NCBI GenBank assembly: GCA_963749145.1
Contig: CAVVLN010000002.1
Coordinates: forward strand, 248,001 to 312,000
DNA from: JASHPR01 sp963749145
Lineage (GTDB): Bacteria; Actinomycetota; Actinomycetes; Streptosporangiales; Streptosporangiaceae
Length of the DNA: 64,000 nt
Reading direction: 5' to 3'
Shown: one piece after another, positions 24,431 through 33,267 of the stretch
Position numbering within the stretch: position 1 is the stretch's first letter
Layout of the letters: each line of letters begins with the position of its first letter
Made by a program: the position numbers and the translations under genes
The notes under the pieces: model-generated
The model's input: only the letters and a program-made list of their open reading frames with translations
Database searches by the model: none
Told to the model about the DNA's origin: nothing

Positions 24431-26976
24431 TTAGTCCAGGAGCCGGGCGGCGAGCAGGCAGACGTCGTCGGCGCGGGAGGGCTCGCCGTGCAACACGCTC
24501 TCGGCGGCAGCGCGGATCTGGTCCGCCGTGCGGGCCCCGGACTGCTTCACCACGGTGGCGAGGGCACTCAGGCCCTCGTCGATGTCACGGTGGCGGTCCT
24601 CGATGAGGCCGTCGGTGTAGAACAGGAGCCCGGTGCCGGGCGCGAGCCGCCGCTGCCGGCGGCCAGGGAGATCTCGGCGGAGGCGCCGAGCATGACGCCG
24701 GGCGCGTCGTCGAGGTACTCGGCCTGACCGGTGCCGGCGGTGAGCAGCGGCGGCGGGTGCCCGGCGTTGGCATAGCGCAGATCGCCGGTGGTCAGGTCGA
24801 GAACGGCGTAGACGGCGCTGGCCATCGCCTCGGGCAGCAGCCGGGCCAGGGCGGTATTGGTCCGCTGCAGCACCTCGCCCGGGTGCGGGTGATCGATGGC
24901 GTAGGCGCGAAGCATGCTCCTGACCTGGCCCATGATCGACGCCGAGGCGATGCTGTGGCCGGCCACGTCGCCGATCACCAGCCCGGCCCGGCCGGCGCCG
25001 AGCGGGAAGATGTCATACCAGTCGCCGCCGACGTGGACGCCGTCGCTGGCCGGCAGGTATCTCACCGCGAGGTCCAGCCTGGGAACGCCAGGCCCGGTGC
25101 CGGGCAGCAGGGAACGTTGCAGGGTCTCGGCGATGGTGTGCTCGCGCGCTGAGGTCTCGGCGTGGGTCATCGCGTCGGCGAGGCGCCGGGCGAACTCCTC
25201 GGCCACCTTCACGTCGGTCTCGGCGAAGGGGGGCCGGTCGGCGTCGCGGGCCAGGGTGAGCACCCCGACCTGCCGGGGCCCGGCGGTCAGCGGCACGGCC
25301 AGCACGCACTCGAGACGCAGGCGGGCGAGGATTCCGCCCAGGTCGGGCGGCAGTCCGCGCCAGTGGGACAGCCGGGCGGCGGCGCCGCGCAGAACCTGGG
25401 TGGTCCCGGTGGCAAACGCCACCTGGGTCGCCATCGGGCCGACCGTGGGGAGCCCGAAGGCGCGGAATGCCTCGAGCACCGGAGCCCGCTGCGGATCCCG
25501 GTGCGCCAGCGAGGCGGCGTACAGGGTGTCCTGCGTGGTCGGCAGGTACACGACGCAGTGATCGGCCAGGCCGGGCACCACCAGCTGCGCGGCGTGCTCG
25601 AGCAGTTCGTGCCGGTTGCGGGTGGCGGCCGCGAACGCGCCGGCCCGCAGCAGGAACGTGAGCTGCTCCCGGGCGCTGTCCGCCTCGGCACGCGCGGCCT
25701 GCTCCCGGGCCAGCAGCTCGGCGCGTTCCTGCTCGGCGCGCTGCCGGGCGGTCAGGTCGACGACGAAGGTCACCCAGCGGAGCGGGTCGCTGTCCACCGC
25801 CGCGCCCCCGACCAGCACCGGCACCCGGTGCCCGTCCCGGTGCAGGTACTCCTTCTCGTACGGCTGGAACGCGCCCTTGGCCAGCAGCTGCTCCAACGCG
25901 TCCCGGTCGCGGGCGGCCGACTCCGGGGCGGTGATCGACGTGTAGGAGATCCGCCCGGCCGCCAGGTCCTCCCGGGTGCAGCCGATGATGCCCAGGAACG
26001 CGTCGTTGGCGTCATAGGCCCCCTCCTCGGAGGAGACCACCACGCCCAGGACGTTGGCCTCGCGCAGCCGGTCCAGCAGGCTGGCGCTCTCCTGCAGCGT
26101 CGCCTCCATCCGGCGCTGCCCGGTGAGGTCGGTGCAGATCGAGTAGGCCCGCTGCGGCCGGCCTTCGCGGTCGCGGGCGTCGGGGACCGCGGTCACCCGC
26201 AGCCAGCGCATCTCACCGGTCCGGGCGTGCGGCATCCCCATCACCACGTCGGCCACCACCTCACCGGTGCGCAGCGCCACTGCTACCGGCAGGTCCTCCG
26301 CGCGGTACGGCGAGCCGTCCTCGTGCACCGCCCGCCGGGCGGGCGGCATCGGCCAGGTGGTCATCGCGGCGTCGTCGAGGCCCATGATGTCGCGCACGGC
26401 CGGGTTCGCCCCGATGACCGACCCGTCGGCGCCGTAGTGGATGACGCCCTGGGGCATCGTCTCGAACAGGGTCCGGTACCGCTCCTCGGTTGCGGCCATC
26501 TGCCCGGTCAGCGTCTCCAGCCGGCGCCGGTCGTGAACGTGGGCGGTGACGTCGGCGGCGTACAGCAGCACCCCGGCCACCGCGCCGCTGGCCTCGCGCA
26601 CCGGCCGGAACTCGAGGTCGGCGAAGAGCTGCTCGGGGCGCTCGCCTTCCCCGCGGCGGACCCGGACCTCGTTCTCGCGGCCGCTCATCGGCCGTCCGGT
26701 CTGCCAGACCTGGCGGAGAATCTCCAGGCTGGCACCGCCGGATAGCTCGGGCAGAGCCTCCTGCGGCGGCAGGCCGACGACATCACGGCCGCCGACCAGC
26801 CGGCGGTAGGCCTCGTTGGCGAACTCGACGGCCAGATCGGGGCCGGACAGGTATGCCACGGCCGCGGGCAGGCAGGACAGTAGCTCCCGCGTCAAAGCGG
26901 GCATGCTCGCTGTGCCGCCCCCTCGTGGGACCGGAACCGAGATCTCGTGCACCCCCGTGCTGCCCGGTATGGCCAC
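24431..26976 (-). CDS. PAS-GAF-SpoIIE protein phosphatase, frameshift near C-terminus
   Basis: Starting at GTG 26976, the protein has PAS domains (about 30-140, 165-290 and 300-410, ending in RWVTFVVDLTARQR), a coiled linker, a GAF domain (about 440-590) and a PP2C/SpoIIE domain with GGDWYDIFPLG and VIGDVAGHS. The open frame stops at 24568. A one-base shift near 24650 restores the normal end: RLAPGTGLLFYTDGLIEDRH, then RADDVCLLAARLLD, stopping at 24431. Such proteins dephosphorylate anti-anti-sigma factors in stress signalling. The last metal-binding Asp lies beyond the shift, so activity depends on whether the shift is real. The 200 bp beyond the stop are GC-rich and empty. Confidence 0.85.
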
Positions 26977-27255
26977 CTGACTTCATGGTAACTTGCCCGG
27001 TCCGCCAGCAATAAGCCTCAAGGCGGTATTCGGGGATCGCCCCGGGGACCGAGCCGGCCTGGACCGAGGTGATCCCGATGCCAGCCATGGCCGCGCCGCC
27101 CGCCGCCGCGTCGGCAGGTGCGTTCTGTAAGCAAGTTGACACGGCGCGTAGACAGGAAAGAAGGGGGAGGCGCCGTGCCAGTCGGGGGATTTGTCACTCA
27201 CTAGACCGAGATGACGCGCATTGCGGCGCTTGCGGCTGAGCTTAAGGAGGGGCCC

Positions 27256-28433
27256 ATGGGGACACCGGAACAGCCGCCGCCGGCACCAGCGCAGCCGGAG
27301 CAGCGGCCGCCGAAGCGGGCGTGGAACTGGATCGCGATCACCGTCATCGCCAGCGTGCTCATCCTGGCGGGCGCGGGCCTCGGGGCCGCAGCGCTGGTCA
27401 GCAGCCACACCAGCGACTCGCCATCGCCGTCGGCGACACGCAGCCACTCACGATCAACAACAACAACTCCAACACGAACAAGAACAGCCATGGCCAGTCG
27501 CAGGGGAGCCAGGGCCAGCCGCAGGGGAGCCAGGGCCAGTCGCAGGGCCAGGGCCAGCCGCAGAGCCAGAGCCAGTCGCAGCAGGGCGGCCAGGGCCAGG
27601 CGGTGATCATGCCGTTCGGGCCGGCCTGGAACCAGGGCCCGAACCTGCAGCAGCACGTCAGGATCGAGATCAACAACCGGATCACGATCGGCGTCAAGGT
27701 CTTCTACCAAGGCGGCTGGTACGTACTCACGGGACCGTGCCGCTACAGCCCGGTCGCGCTGGGCTGCACCGGGCCGTATGTCGGTACCATCCGGCCGCCC
27801 GGTTACAGCGGGGGCGAGCCGAAGGCGCCGATGGGATATCGGGGGCACCGGGGACACCGGGGGTATCCGGTCCACCAGTCGCACCCGGTGCCGCCGCCGC
27901 ACCAGCCGCCAGGGCCGCCGACGAACCGGCCGTCAGGGCCGCCGACGAACCGGCCGTCAGGGCCGCCGACGAACCGGCCGTCAGGGCCGCCGACGAACCG
28001 GCCGTCAGGGCCGCCGACGAACCGGCCGTCAGGGCCGCCGACGAACCGGCCGTCAGGGCCGCCGACGCATCAGCCGTCAGGGCCGCCGACGCATCAGCCG
28101 TCAGCGCCGCTGGCGCAGCAGCCGCCAACGGGCTTCCTGGTGCCGTCGGTGCTCGCTCAGTCTGTCGCGAGTGAGCAGACGAGCGAGCTGGCCAGAGCCC
28201 CGACCAGTGCTTACAACTCGCCGGACGGCGCCACGGTCACGGTGACCTGCACGAGCATCGGCAACAACCAGTTCTCGTGCACCGCCAGCGACTCGGACGG
28301 CGACACGGGCGCGGCCGACACCGTGACCGTTGCGGCGGACGGGTCCTCGTGGAGTGACACCGGGATGACCTGGACCGGGCCGGACGTCACCGGTTCCTAC
28401 ACGACTCCCGCCGTGAGCGGCTACAGCAGCTAA
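27256..28433 (+). CDS. single-pass membrane protein with Q/S-rich and Pro-rich repeats, frameshifted
   Basis: ATG 27256 follows a strong AAGGAGG. Residues 1-30 are Pro/Gln-rich, then WNWIAITVIASVLILAGAG begins the membrane segment. The frame must shift near 27425 to enter TINNNNSNTNKNS, Q-G-S-Q repeats, and a folded stretch (VKVFYQGGWYVLTGPCRYSP). Eight 8-residue repeats (GPPTNRPS/GPPTHQPS) and a C-terminal beta-rich domain (ATVTVTCTSIGNNQFSCTAS) follow. The layout suggests a surface-exposed protein with an extended stalk. Low-complexity sequence may explain the indel. Family unknown; the 230 bp upstream are empty. Confidence 0.6.
27911..28102 (+). repeat. eight 24-bp tandem coding repeats
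   Basis: Six nearly exact copies of a 24-bp unit (AGGGCCGCCGACGAACCGGC plus CGTC) are followed by two variants with GACGCATCAG. Each encodes an eight-residue Pro-rich unit in the membrane protein. Exact copies at DNA level indicate recent expansion and probable length variation between strains. Confidence 0.9.
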
Positions 28434-28448
28434 CGAGCGCCATGCTGC

Positions 28449-28679
28449 TTATAGCGGGTCACGTAGTTCGTCAGGAATAGGTCCGTCACCGAGAGCGGCC
28501 CGGACACCTTGGCTGAGATCCTCAAGCGCCATGTCGAGGGTGTCTCCCACTCCGTAGGCGCTGACGTTTCCCGGAAGCCCGACCGCCCGGACTCCCCACG
28601 GGTACGCGTCCGCCGCGGAGTCAGGATGCGGACGGCTGGGATCGTCGAGAATCTCGTACCGGACGTGGATGGTGGTCAT
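28449..28679 (-). CDS. small HicB-like protein
   Basis: ATG 28679 gives 76 residues, with GGGAGG about 12 bases upstream. The pattern VRAVGLPGNVSAYG followed by VGDTLDMALEDLSQGVRAAL resembles the HicB antitoxin-like fold (a strand pair with a gap, then a helix). No HicA toxin is encoded on either side, so it would be an orphan. Its 3' end faces the membrane-protein gene. Confidence 0.55.
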   Translation of the reverse strand: MTTIHVRYEILDDPSRPHPDSAADAYPWGVRAVGLPGNVSAYGVGDTLDMALEDLSQGVRAALGDGPIPDELRDPL

Positions 28680-28853
28680 CGGCGAGGGCCTCCCTTCGCT
28701 TCCCATGATGCCAGACCGCCGCCGGATCGCCCGCTAGCCCGCCAGCGCGCAGGAGGCGCGCAGGAGATCGTTATGGCTAGAATGCCCGATTCACGCTGCT
28801 GGTGAGAGGATGCCGGCGCCCGCCCGGAGCATGCCCCGAAGGGAGAACAGAGC

Positions 28854-29168
28854 ATGGCTGACTCCTGGATGCTCGACGAGCTCGCCCATGCCGGGGCGGA
28901 GCATCTCGATGAAGGCTTCGTCACCGGATACGACCGCAAGCAGGGACACCCCGACTTCTCGGCCGACGTCGTCGGCCGCTGGCTGGACGGCGCGGCGGAG
29001 AACCCCGCGGACGGCTACACCCGCGAGGATTTCGCCGAGCACCTGCGCACCGAGTTCAGCACCTTCCGCTGGCTGCTCGAGCCCATGCTGGCCGCGACCG
29101 GGTTCGACGTCGTGACCAGCGACTTCCGCGGCTCGGTCTACGGCGCGTACACCTGCGTCAGGCGCTGA
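28854..29168 (+). pseudogene. methyltransferase with in-frame deletion of SAM-binding core
   Basis: The 104 codons are open from ATG 28854 (after GGGAGAAC), but they join two ends of a larger protein. The N-terminus WMLDELAHAGAEHLDEGFVT, then GYDRK, is that of a class I methyltransferase family. The C-terminus RTEFSTFRWLLEPMLAATGF, then RGSVYGAYTCVRR, is its normal end. The junction is near KQGHPDF/SADVVGRWLDG. The 130-150 residues that carry motif I and the SAM pocket are missing. It cannot bind SAM as known relatives do; it may still be translated. Confidence 0.6.
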
Positions 29169-29193
29169 CCCCCCCGCCAGGCAGAATGAGCCG

Positions 29194-30453
29194 ATGAGCG
29201 AGACAGCGGGCCGCGACAAGATCGTGATCATCGGGGGCGGCCTCGCCGGGGGCAACGCCGCCGTGACCCTGCGGCAGGAGGGCCACCAGGGCCCGGTAGC
29301 GCTGATCAGCCGGGAACCGGGCGTCCCCTTCGGCCGGCCTCCGCTGTCCAAGACGTACCTGCGGTCGGAGGAGGATCTCGACGGCTGGTACGTCAGGCCG
29401 CCCGGCTGGTATGCCGAGCACGATGTCGACCGCCCCGGCCAGGCCAGTGCGGTCGGCGTTGACACCGCCGGGCGCACGGTGCGGCTGGACTCGGGCCAGG
29501 ACCTGCGCTACGACAAGCTCCTGATCGCCACCGGAGGACAGAACCACCGGCTCCAGGTCCCCGGAGCCGGGCTGCCCGGCCTGCACTACCTGCGCACGAA
29601 GGCCGACTGCGACGCGATCAAGCGCGAGGCCCGGCCGGGCCGGCGCGCGGTCGTGGTGGGCATGGGCTTCATCGGCTGCGAGGTGGCGGCCTCCCTGACC
29701 CAGCTCGGGGTTCAGGTGACCACCATCTTCCCGGGGAAGGTTCCGCTCCAGAACGTGCTGGGTGAGCAGGTTGGCACGGTGATCGGCGCCTTCCACCGCG
29801 CGAAAGGCGTCACGCTGCTGGCCGGGGAGCAGCTGGCCGCGTTCGAGGGAACCGGGCGGCTCGATACGGCCGTGACCGCCAGCGGCGTCCGGGTGGCCTG
29901 CGATTTCGCGGTCGCGGGCATCGGGATTGCCCCGGACGTGCCGGCCATGGCGGGCAGCCCGGCCGCGCAGGACAACGGCCTGCTGGTGGACGAACGGTGC
30001 CAGACCACCGCGCCGGACGTCTACGCGGCCGGCGACGTCGCCAACCACCTGCACCCGCTGTTCGGCCGGGTCCGGGTCGAGCACTACAACAACGCCGAGA
30101 AAATGGGCGCCGCGGTGGCCAGGTCCATGCTCGGTTCCACCGCGCCGTACGACTACATCCACACCTTCTGGTCCGATCAGTACGAGCACAAGCTGGAGTA
30201 CGTCGGCCACGCCGCCACCTGGGACGACTTCGTCGTCCGGGGCAGCCTCGACGAAGGCAGGCTGATCGGGTTCTACCTGGCCGGCGGGCTGGTGCAGGCC
30301 GCCGTCGGGCTCGACCGCGGCGGCGACCCGGAACTGGACCATGACGGGGAGATGGCGGCCTGTTCCCGCCTGGTCGCCCGGCGAGCCCGCCCGCCTCGCG
30401 GCCAGCTCACCGACGAGCGGACGGACCTGTGGTCGCTGGCGACGGACGCTTAA
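29194..30453 (+). CDS. FAD-dependent NAD(P)H oxidoreductase (ferredoxin reductase type)
   Basis: The 419-residue flavoprotein starts 25 bases after the methyltransferase relic. The FAD-binding GGGLAGGNAAVTLRQEG is near residue 15. The NAD(P)H-binding VVGMGFIGCEVAASLTQLG is near 150. The second FAD motif is TAPDVYAAGDVANH. PFGRPPLSKTYLR is typical of rubredoxin/ferredoxin reductases and AIF-like enzymes that feed P450s or dioxygenases. No partner ferredoxin is adjacent; the P450 at 12-13 kb is the nearest candidate in this window. Confidence 0.93.
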   Translation: MSETAGRDKIVIIGGGLAGGNAAVTLRQEGHQGPVALISREPGVPFGRPPLSKTYLRSEEDLDGWYVRPPGWYAEHDVDRPGQASAVGVDTAGRTVRLDSGQDLRYDKLLIATGGQNHRLQVPGAGLPGLHYLRTKADCDAIKREARPGRRAVVVGMGFIGCEVAASLTQLGVQVTTIFPGKVPLQNVLGEQVGTVIGAFHRAKGVTLLAGEQLAAFEGTGRLDTAVTASGVRVACDFAVAGIGIAPDVPAMAGSPAAQDNGLLVDERCQTTAPDVYAAGDVANHLHPLFGRVRVEHYNNAEKMGAAVARSMLGSTAPYDYIHTFWSDQYEHKLEYVGHAATWDDFVVRGSLDEGRLIGFYLAGGLVQAAVGLDRGGDPELDHDGEMAACSRLVARRARPPRGQLTDERTDLWSLATDA

Positions 30454-30506
30454 CCCAGCCGGCCGGCCGGACCCGGCCGGATGAGCCTGAAGATCCTGGA
30501 TGCCGC

Positions 30507-31085
30507 CTAACTGTCGTAGAGCGGTATGCCGGCGCCAGCCGTGATGACGCTGACCCTGAGCACACCGCCGCCTGGCTTGCCGGGGCACGCCAAGGCCGAC
30601 AGGAACGTGTCCTGCCCCGTCTTGTGACCGGACAGGTACAAGTCCACCTCCGCGGTCACCGGGTGCGCGCAGAACGACCCCGCATCCTCCACCGTCAGGC
30701 TGACGTGCGCCGTGGCGCGCGGCTGGAGCGTGATCAGCGGGCCGCGGGACGAGCCGGGCAGGCGGGTACCGACGATGCGGCCGTTGCGCACCGCGGCCAC
30801 GCCGGGAACGCCCTTGAGCGTGCACGGGTGATGGCCGACGTTGGTGATCTCCACCTGGTACCCGGCGCCGCCAGCGAAATTGTCGCCGATGCTGGACGAC
30901 CAGACGAAGGCGCCGCCAGGGAGATTCGGGTGGGCGATACGGCACCGTGCCGCGACCGATGATGGCGCGCCAGTGGCCTGGCGGGGCGCGTGCGTGGCCG
31001 CGAGGGCCGCTGTCACCGGAAGCGAGATCGCCGCGCAGGCCACGGCGGCTAAGACCCAGCGGCCAGATGAGGTGAACGAAGTCAT
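30507..31085 (-). CDS. secreted DUF4232-type protein
   Basis: The 192-residue protein has a Sec signal peptide (RWVLAAVACAAISLPVTAALA, cleavage near ALA-ATH). A beta-sandwich follows with YQVEITNVGHHPCTLKGVPG and a paired Cys, FCAHPVTAEV and ALACPG. This matches DUF4232, common in secreted actinobacterial proteins of unknown role. It is probably extracellular with disulfides. A tiny hydrophobic frame sits just upstream on the same strand. Confidence 0.85.
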   Translation of the reverse strand: MTSFTSSGRWVLAAVACAAISLPVTAALAATHAPRQATGAPSSVAARCRIAHPNLPGGAFVWSSSIGDNFAGGAGYQVEITNVGHHPCTLKGVPGVAAVRNGRIVGTRLPGSSRGPLITLQPRATAHVSLTVEDAGSFCAHPVTAEVDLYLSGHKTGQDTFLSALACPGKPGGGVLRVSVITAGAGIPLYDS

Positions 31086-31112
31086 CGGTAGCTCCTCTAG
31101 GCAATGGCTGGA

Positions 31113-31241
31113 TTACGACATGTTTTGGGTGTCATGCGGCGCGGCCACCGAGCCCGGCCCGGCGGCCAGCGAGATCAGCACGACGGGCATGACCAGCCAT
31201 CGCAGCGCCGCCCACCGCGCCGTCATCGTCCCGGCTGGCAT
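31113..31241 (-). CDS. possible 42-residue hydrophobic peptide
   Basis: ATG 31241 opens a 42-codon frame with one membrane-like stretch (LRWLVMPVVLISLAAGPGSV), ending 27 bases before the DUF4232 start. A GAGGG lies 11 bases upstream. It could be a small membrane peptide or a leader; it has no recognised relatives. Confidence 0.3.
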   Translation of the reverse strand: MPAGTMTARWAALRWLVMPVVLISLAAGPGSVAAPHDTQNMS

Positions 31242-31451
31242 GGCTTCACGCCCTCTTGTCGCAGGGACCAGCGACCGCGTACGACGCTACTACTCTCAGT
31301 AATGTCTCGCTACGTATTGTGAGAGGCTTGCCCGAACGGTGCCCGACTGCTAGCCCCTCTCCCCTTGTGGCGCCTGACCTGCGGGTGTAGACACATCGGA
31401 AGGGTTGCCTTCATAGGGGGGTAAGTCATCAGAGGCATCCTTAGGTCCGCT

Positions 31452-32495
31452 GTGGCCGCTGTCGCCGTCCTTGTCACCGCCTCGGCGTGCACCAGCAGCC
31501 ACTCCACCACGGGAACCACCCGGGCCCAGGCGGCGCGGGCGGCAGCGGCGCTGAGCACCGCAGCGAAGGTCCACAAGATCCTGGAAGCCCAAGGCAGCCT
31601 GCCCCCGTATAAGGTAGCGGCCAACTTCTGCGTGGCCGGGATCAATAAGGACCTCACGGATCAGGCCAAGGACGCGACGATCGACGCGGCCCTGGAGAAG
31701 ATGGACCCCAAGGGGGGCGCTGCCATCGCCTGGACGCTCTACGGCCTGGCAGGTGACACGGTGCAAGTAAAAAAGGAATACGCCCACGGCCAGGCGTTCG
31801 CCGCCACGTTCGACCTCGGCCAGATCATCTACGCCCTCCTGGCCGAGCTAGGGGACGTGGCGGGCAAGTACACCAACGACAAGGAGCTGCAGGTCCAGTG
31901 GAACCTGTTCGGCCTGATCGGTGAGGGCGCGATCTACTGCACCGAGGCAGCCTTCTGGCTGGACGGGACCGTGGGCGGCGAGCTGGGCACGGCGATCCGG
32001 AACTGGTGGCTGAACAGCCATCCCGCCTACCCCACGCCGTCCGGCCCGCTGCCGCCGGCCCCGACCCCGCAGCCCCCGCCGACCCCGCAGCAGCCGAACC
32101 CGACCTCGCACCCCCCGGCCCCGCCACCGACGCAGCCCACCAGCCCGCCGCCCACGACGCCCCCGGTGTCCAGCGCCCAGTGCGTGTTCCTAGAGCCAAG
32201 TCAAACCTTCTGCTCAAGCTCTGACCCCACGGTAGTCCTTGAGATCAACAACGTTGGCGATGATTCAGACTGCACGTTCAGCGACCAGATCGAATGGAGC
32301 GATGGATCACCCTTGCAGACCGTTCAGTTCCAAGGTGCCGATAACGTGCCGGAAGCCATAGCCACACACACTTACGAGAACCCAGGCGGGTACGGGATCA
32401 GTGGTAATTTGACCGTAGTGGATGGTGACTGCGCTACACAGCCGGGGGAGTACACCTTTGACTATGTGACGGGCGGGGGCGGCGGGGTGGGCTGA
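31452..32495 (+). CDS. secreted lipoprotein-like protein with Pro-rich linker and PKD-like domain
   Basis: The only standard start is GTG 31452, giving a 347-residue protein with lipobox VTASAC. That start lacks the usual positive n-region. The nine codons before it (IRGILRSA) would supply one but are closed by an in-frame TAA with no ATG/GTG/TTG, so an ATC start or an upstream indel is possible. Residues 30-190 are helical with paired Cys (NFCVAG and IYCTEAAF). A 50-residue Pro/Thr linker follows, then a beta-rich domain with THTYENPGGYGISGNLTVVD, which resembles a PKD fold. It is probably anchored on the cell surface. Confidence 0.8.
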   Translation: MAAVAVLVTASACTSSHSTTGTTRAQAARAAAALSTAAKVHKILEAQGSLPPYKVAANFCVAGINKDLTDQAKDATIDAALEKMDPKGGAAIAWTLYGLAGDTVQVKKEYAHGQAFAATFDLGQIIYALLAELGDVAGKYTNDKELQVQWNLFGLIGEGAIYCTEAAFWLDGTVGGELGTAIRNWWLNSHPAYPTPSGPLPPAPTPQPPPTPQQPNPTSHPPAPPPTQPTSPPPTTPPVSSAQCVFLEPSQTFCSSSDPTVVLEINNVGDDSDCTFSDQIEWSDGSPLQTVQFQGADNVPEAIATHTYENPGGYGISGNLTVVDGDCATQPGEYTFDYVTGGGGGVG

Positions 32496-32544
32496 TGAGC
32501 GACCGGCAGCAGGTAGGCCAGCGTTAGGCGCTGACCTGGTCCGG

Positions 32545-33267
32545 TCAGGCGTTCGAGAACAGGGGGATGTTCGCCCCGCTGGCCGGGGCGAGCGGGCTGT
32601 CCAGCAGCGCGAGGATCAGCGTCGCGACGTCGGCCGGGGTCAGGCCGGGGCGAAGGTCGGGATTGGCCCGGCGCAGCATCTCGGTGTCGACCGCGCCCGG
32701 GCTCACGCAGATCGCGCTGATGCCGTGCGGCCGGCCCTCCACGGCGATCGCCTCGGTGAGCCCGATCACCCCGTACTTGGACACGTTGTACGCGGCCAGC
32801 CCGGGGAACTTCTCGGTGGCGTAGACGCCGGACAGCGAGCCGATGTTCACGATCCGTCCCTCGCCCGCCGGGCGCATGGCGGTGAAGGCCGCGCGGCAGC
32901 ACAGGAACGAGCCGGTCAGGTTGACCCGCAGCGTCTCGTCCCAGACCTGCGGCGTGGTCTCGGCGAACGGCACCGACGTCAGCACGGCGGCCGCGCAGAC
33001 CAGCGCGGCCACGACGCCCGCCTCCGCGGCGGCGGCAAACAGGCGCTCGACATCGCCGGCCTGGCTCACGTCCGCCGGCACCGGCGTGGCCTGGCCGCCC
33101 GCGTCCCGGATGCGCCCGGCGACGGCGGCCAGAGCGCCGCGGTCACGCGCCGCGAGCACGACGTGCGCACCGGCCGCGGCCAGGGCCTGCGCGGTGGCGG
33201 CTCCGATGCCGCGGCTGGCGCCGGTGACCACCGCCACCCGCCCGCGCCAGCCAGTGCCCCCGGTCAC
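32545..33267 (-). CDS. short-chain dehydrogenase/reductase (operon gene 4)
   Basis: The 240-residue classical SDR has VVTGASRGIGAATAQAL (cofactor loop 15-22), the structural Asn in RVNLTGSFLCCRAAF, catalytic Ser in NIGSLSGVY, YNVSKYG (Tyr/Lys pair), and the PG motif CVSPGAVDTEM. It overlaps the preceding glycosyltransferase by four bases and is last in the operon. Pterin operons elsewhere use an SDR, sepiapterin reductase, to reduce the pterin side chain. That role here is inference; fatty-acyl or sugar substrates are possible. Confidence 0.92.
   Translation of the reverse strand: MTGGTGWRGRVAVVTGASRGIGAATAQALAAAGAHVVLAARDRGALAAVAGRIRDAGGQATPVPADVSQAGDVERLFAAAAEAGVVAALVCAAAVLTSVPFAETTPQVWDETLRVNLTGSFLCCRAAFTAMRPAGEGRIVNIGSLSGVYATEKFPGLAAYNVSKYGVIGLTEAIAVEGRPHGISAICVSPGAVDTEMLRRANPDLRPGLTPADVATLILALLDSPLAPASGANIPLFSNA

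Noticed and set aside
25162..26745. 527-codon plus-strand open frame
   Set aside because: It is the shadow of the SpoIIE phosphatase; composition is Arg/Gly/His-rich without domains.
27911..28102. 24-bp repeats as a CRISPR array
   Set aside because: The units are contiguous with no spacers and keep a coding frame for a Pro-rich repeat. No cas gene is near.
27727..28128. antisense Ala-rich protein across the 24-bp repeats
   Set aside because: It is only the complement of the Pro-rich coding repeat, with no ribosome site.
29158..31104. 648-codon minus-strand open frame
   Set aside because: It is antisense to the FAD oxidoreductase and lacks any motif; the real minus-strand gene there is the DUF4232 protein in another frame.
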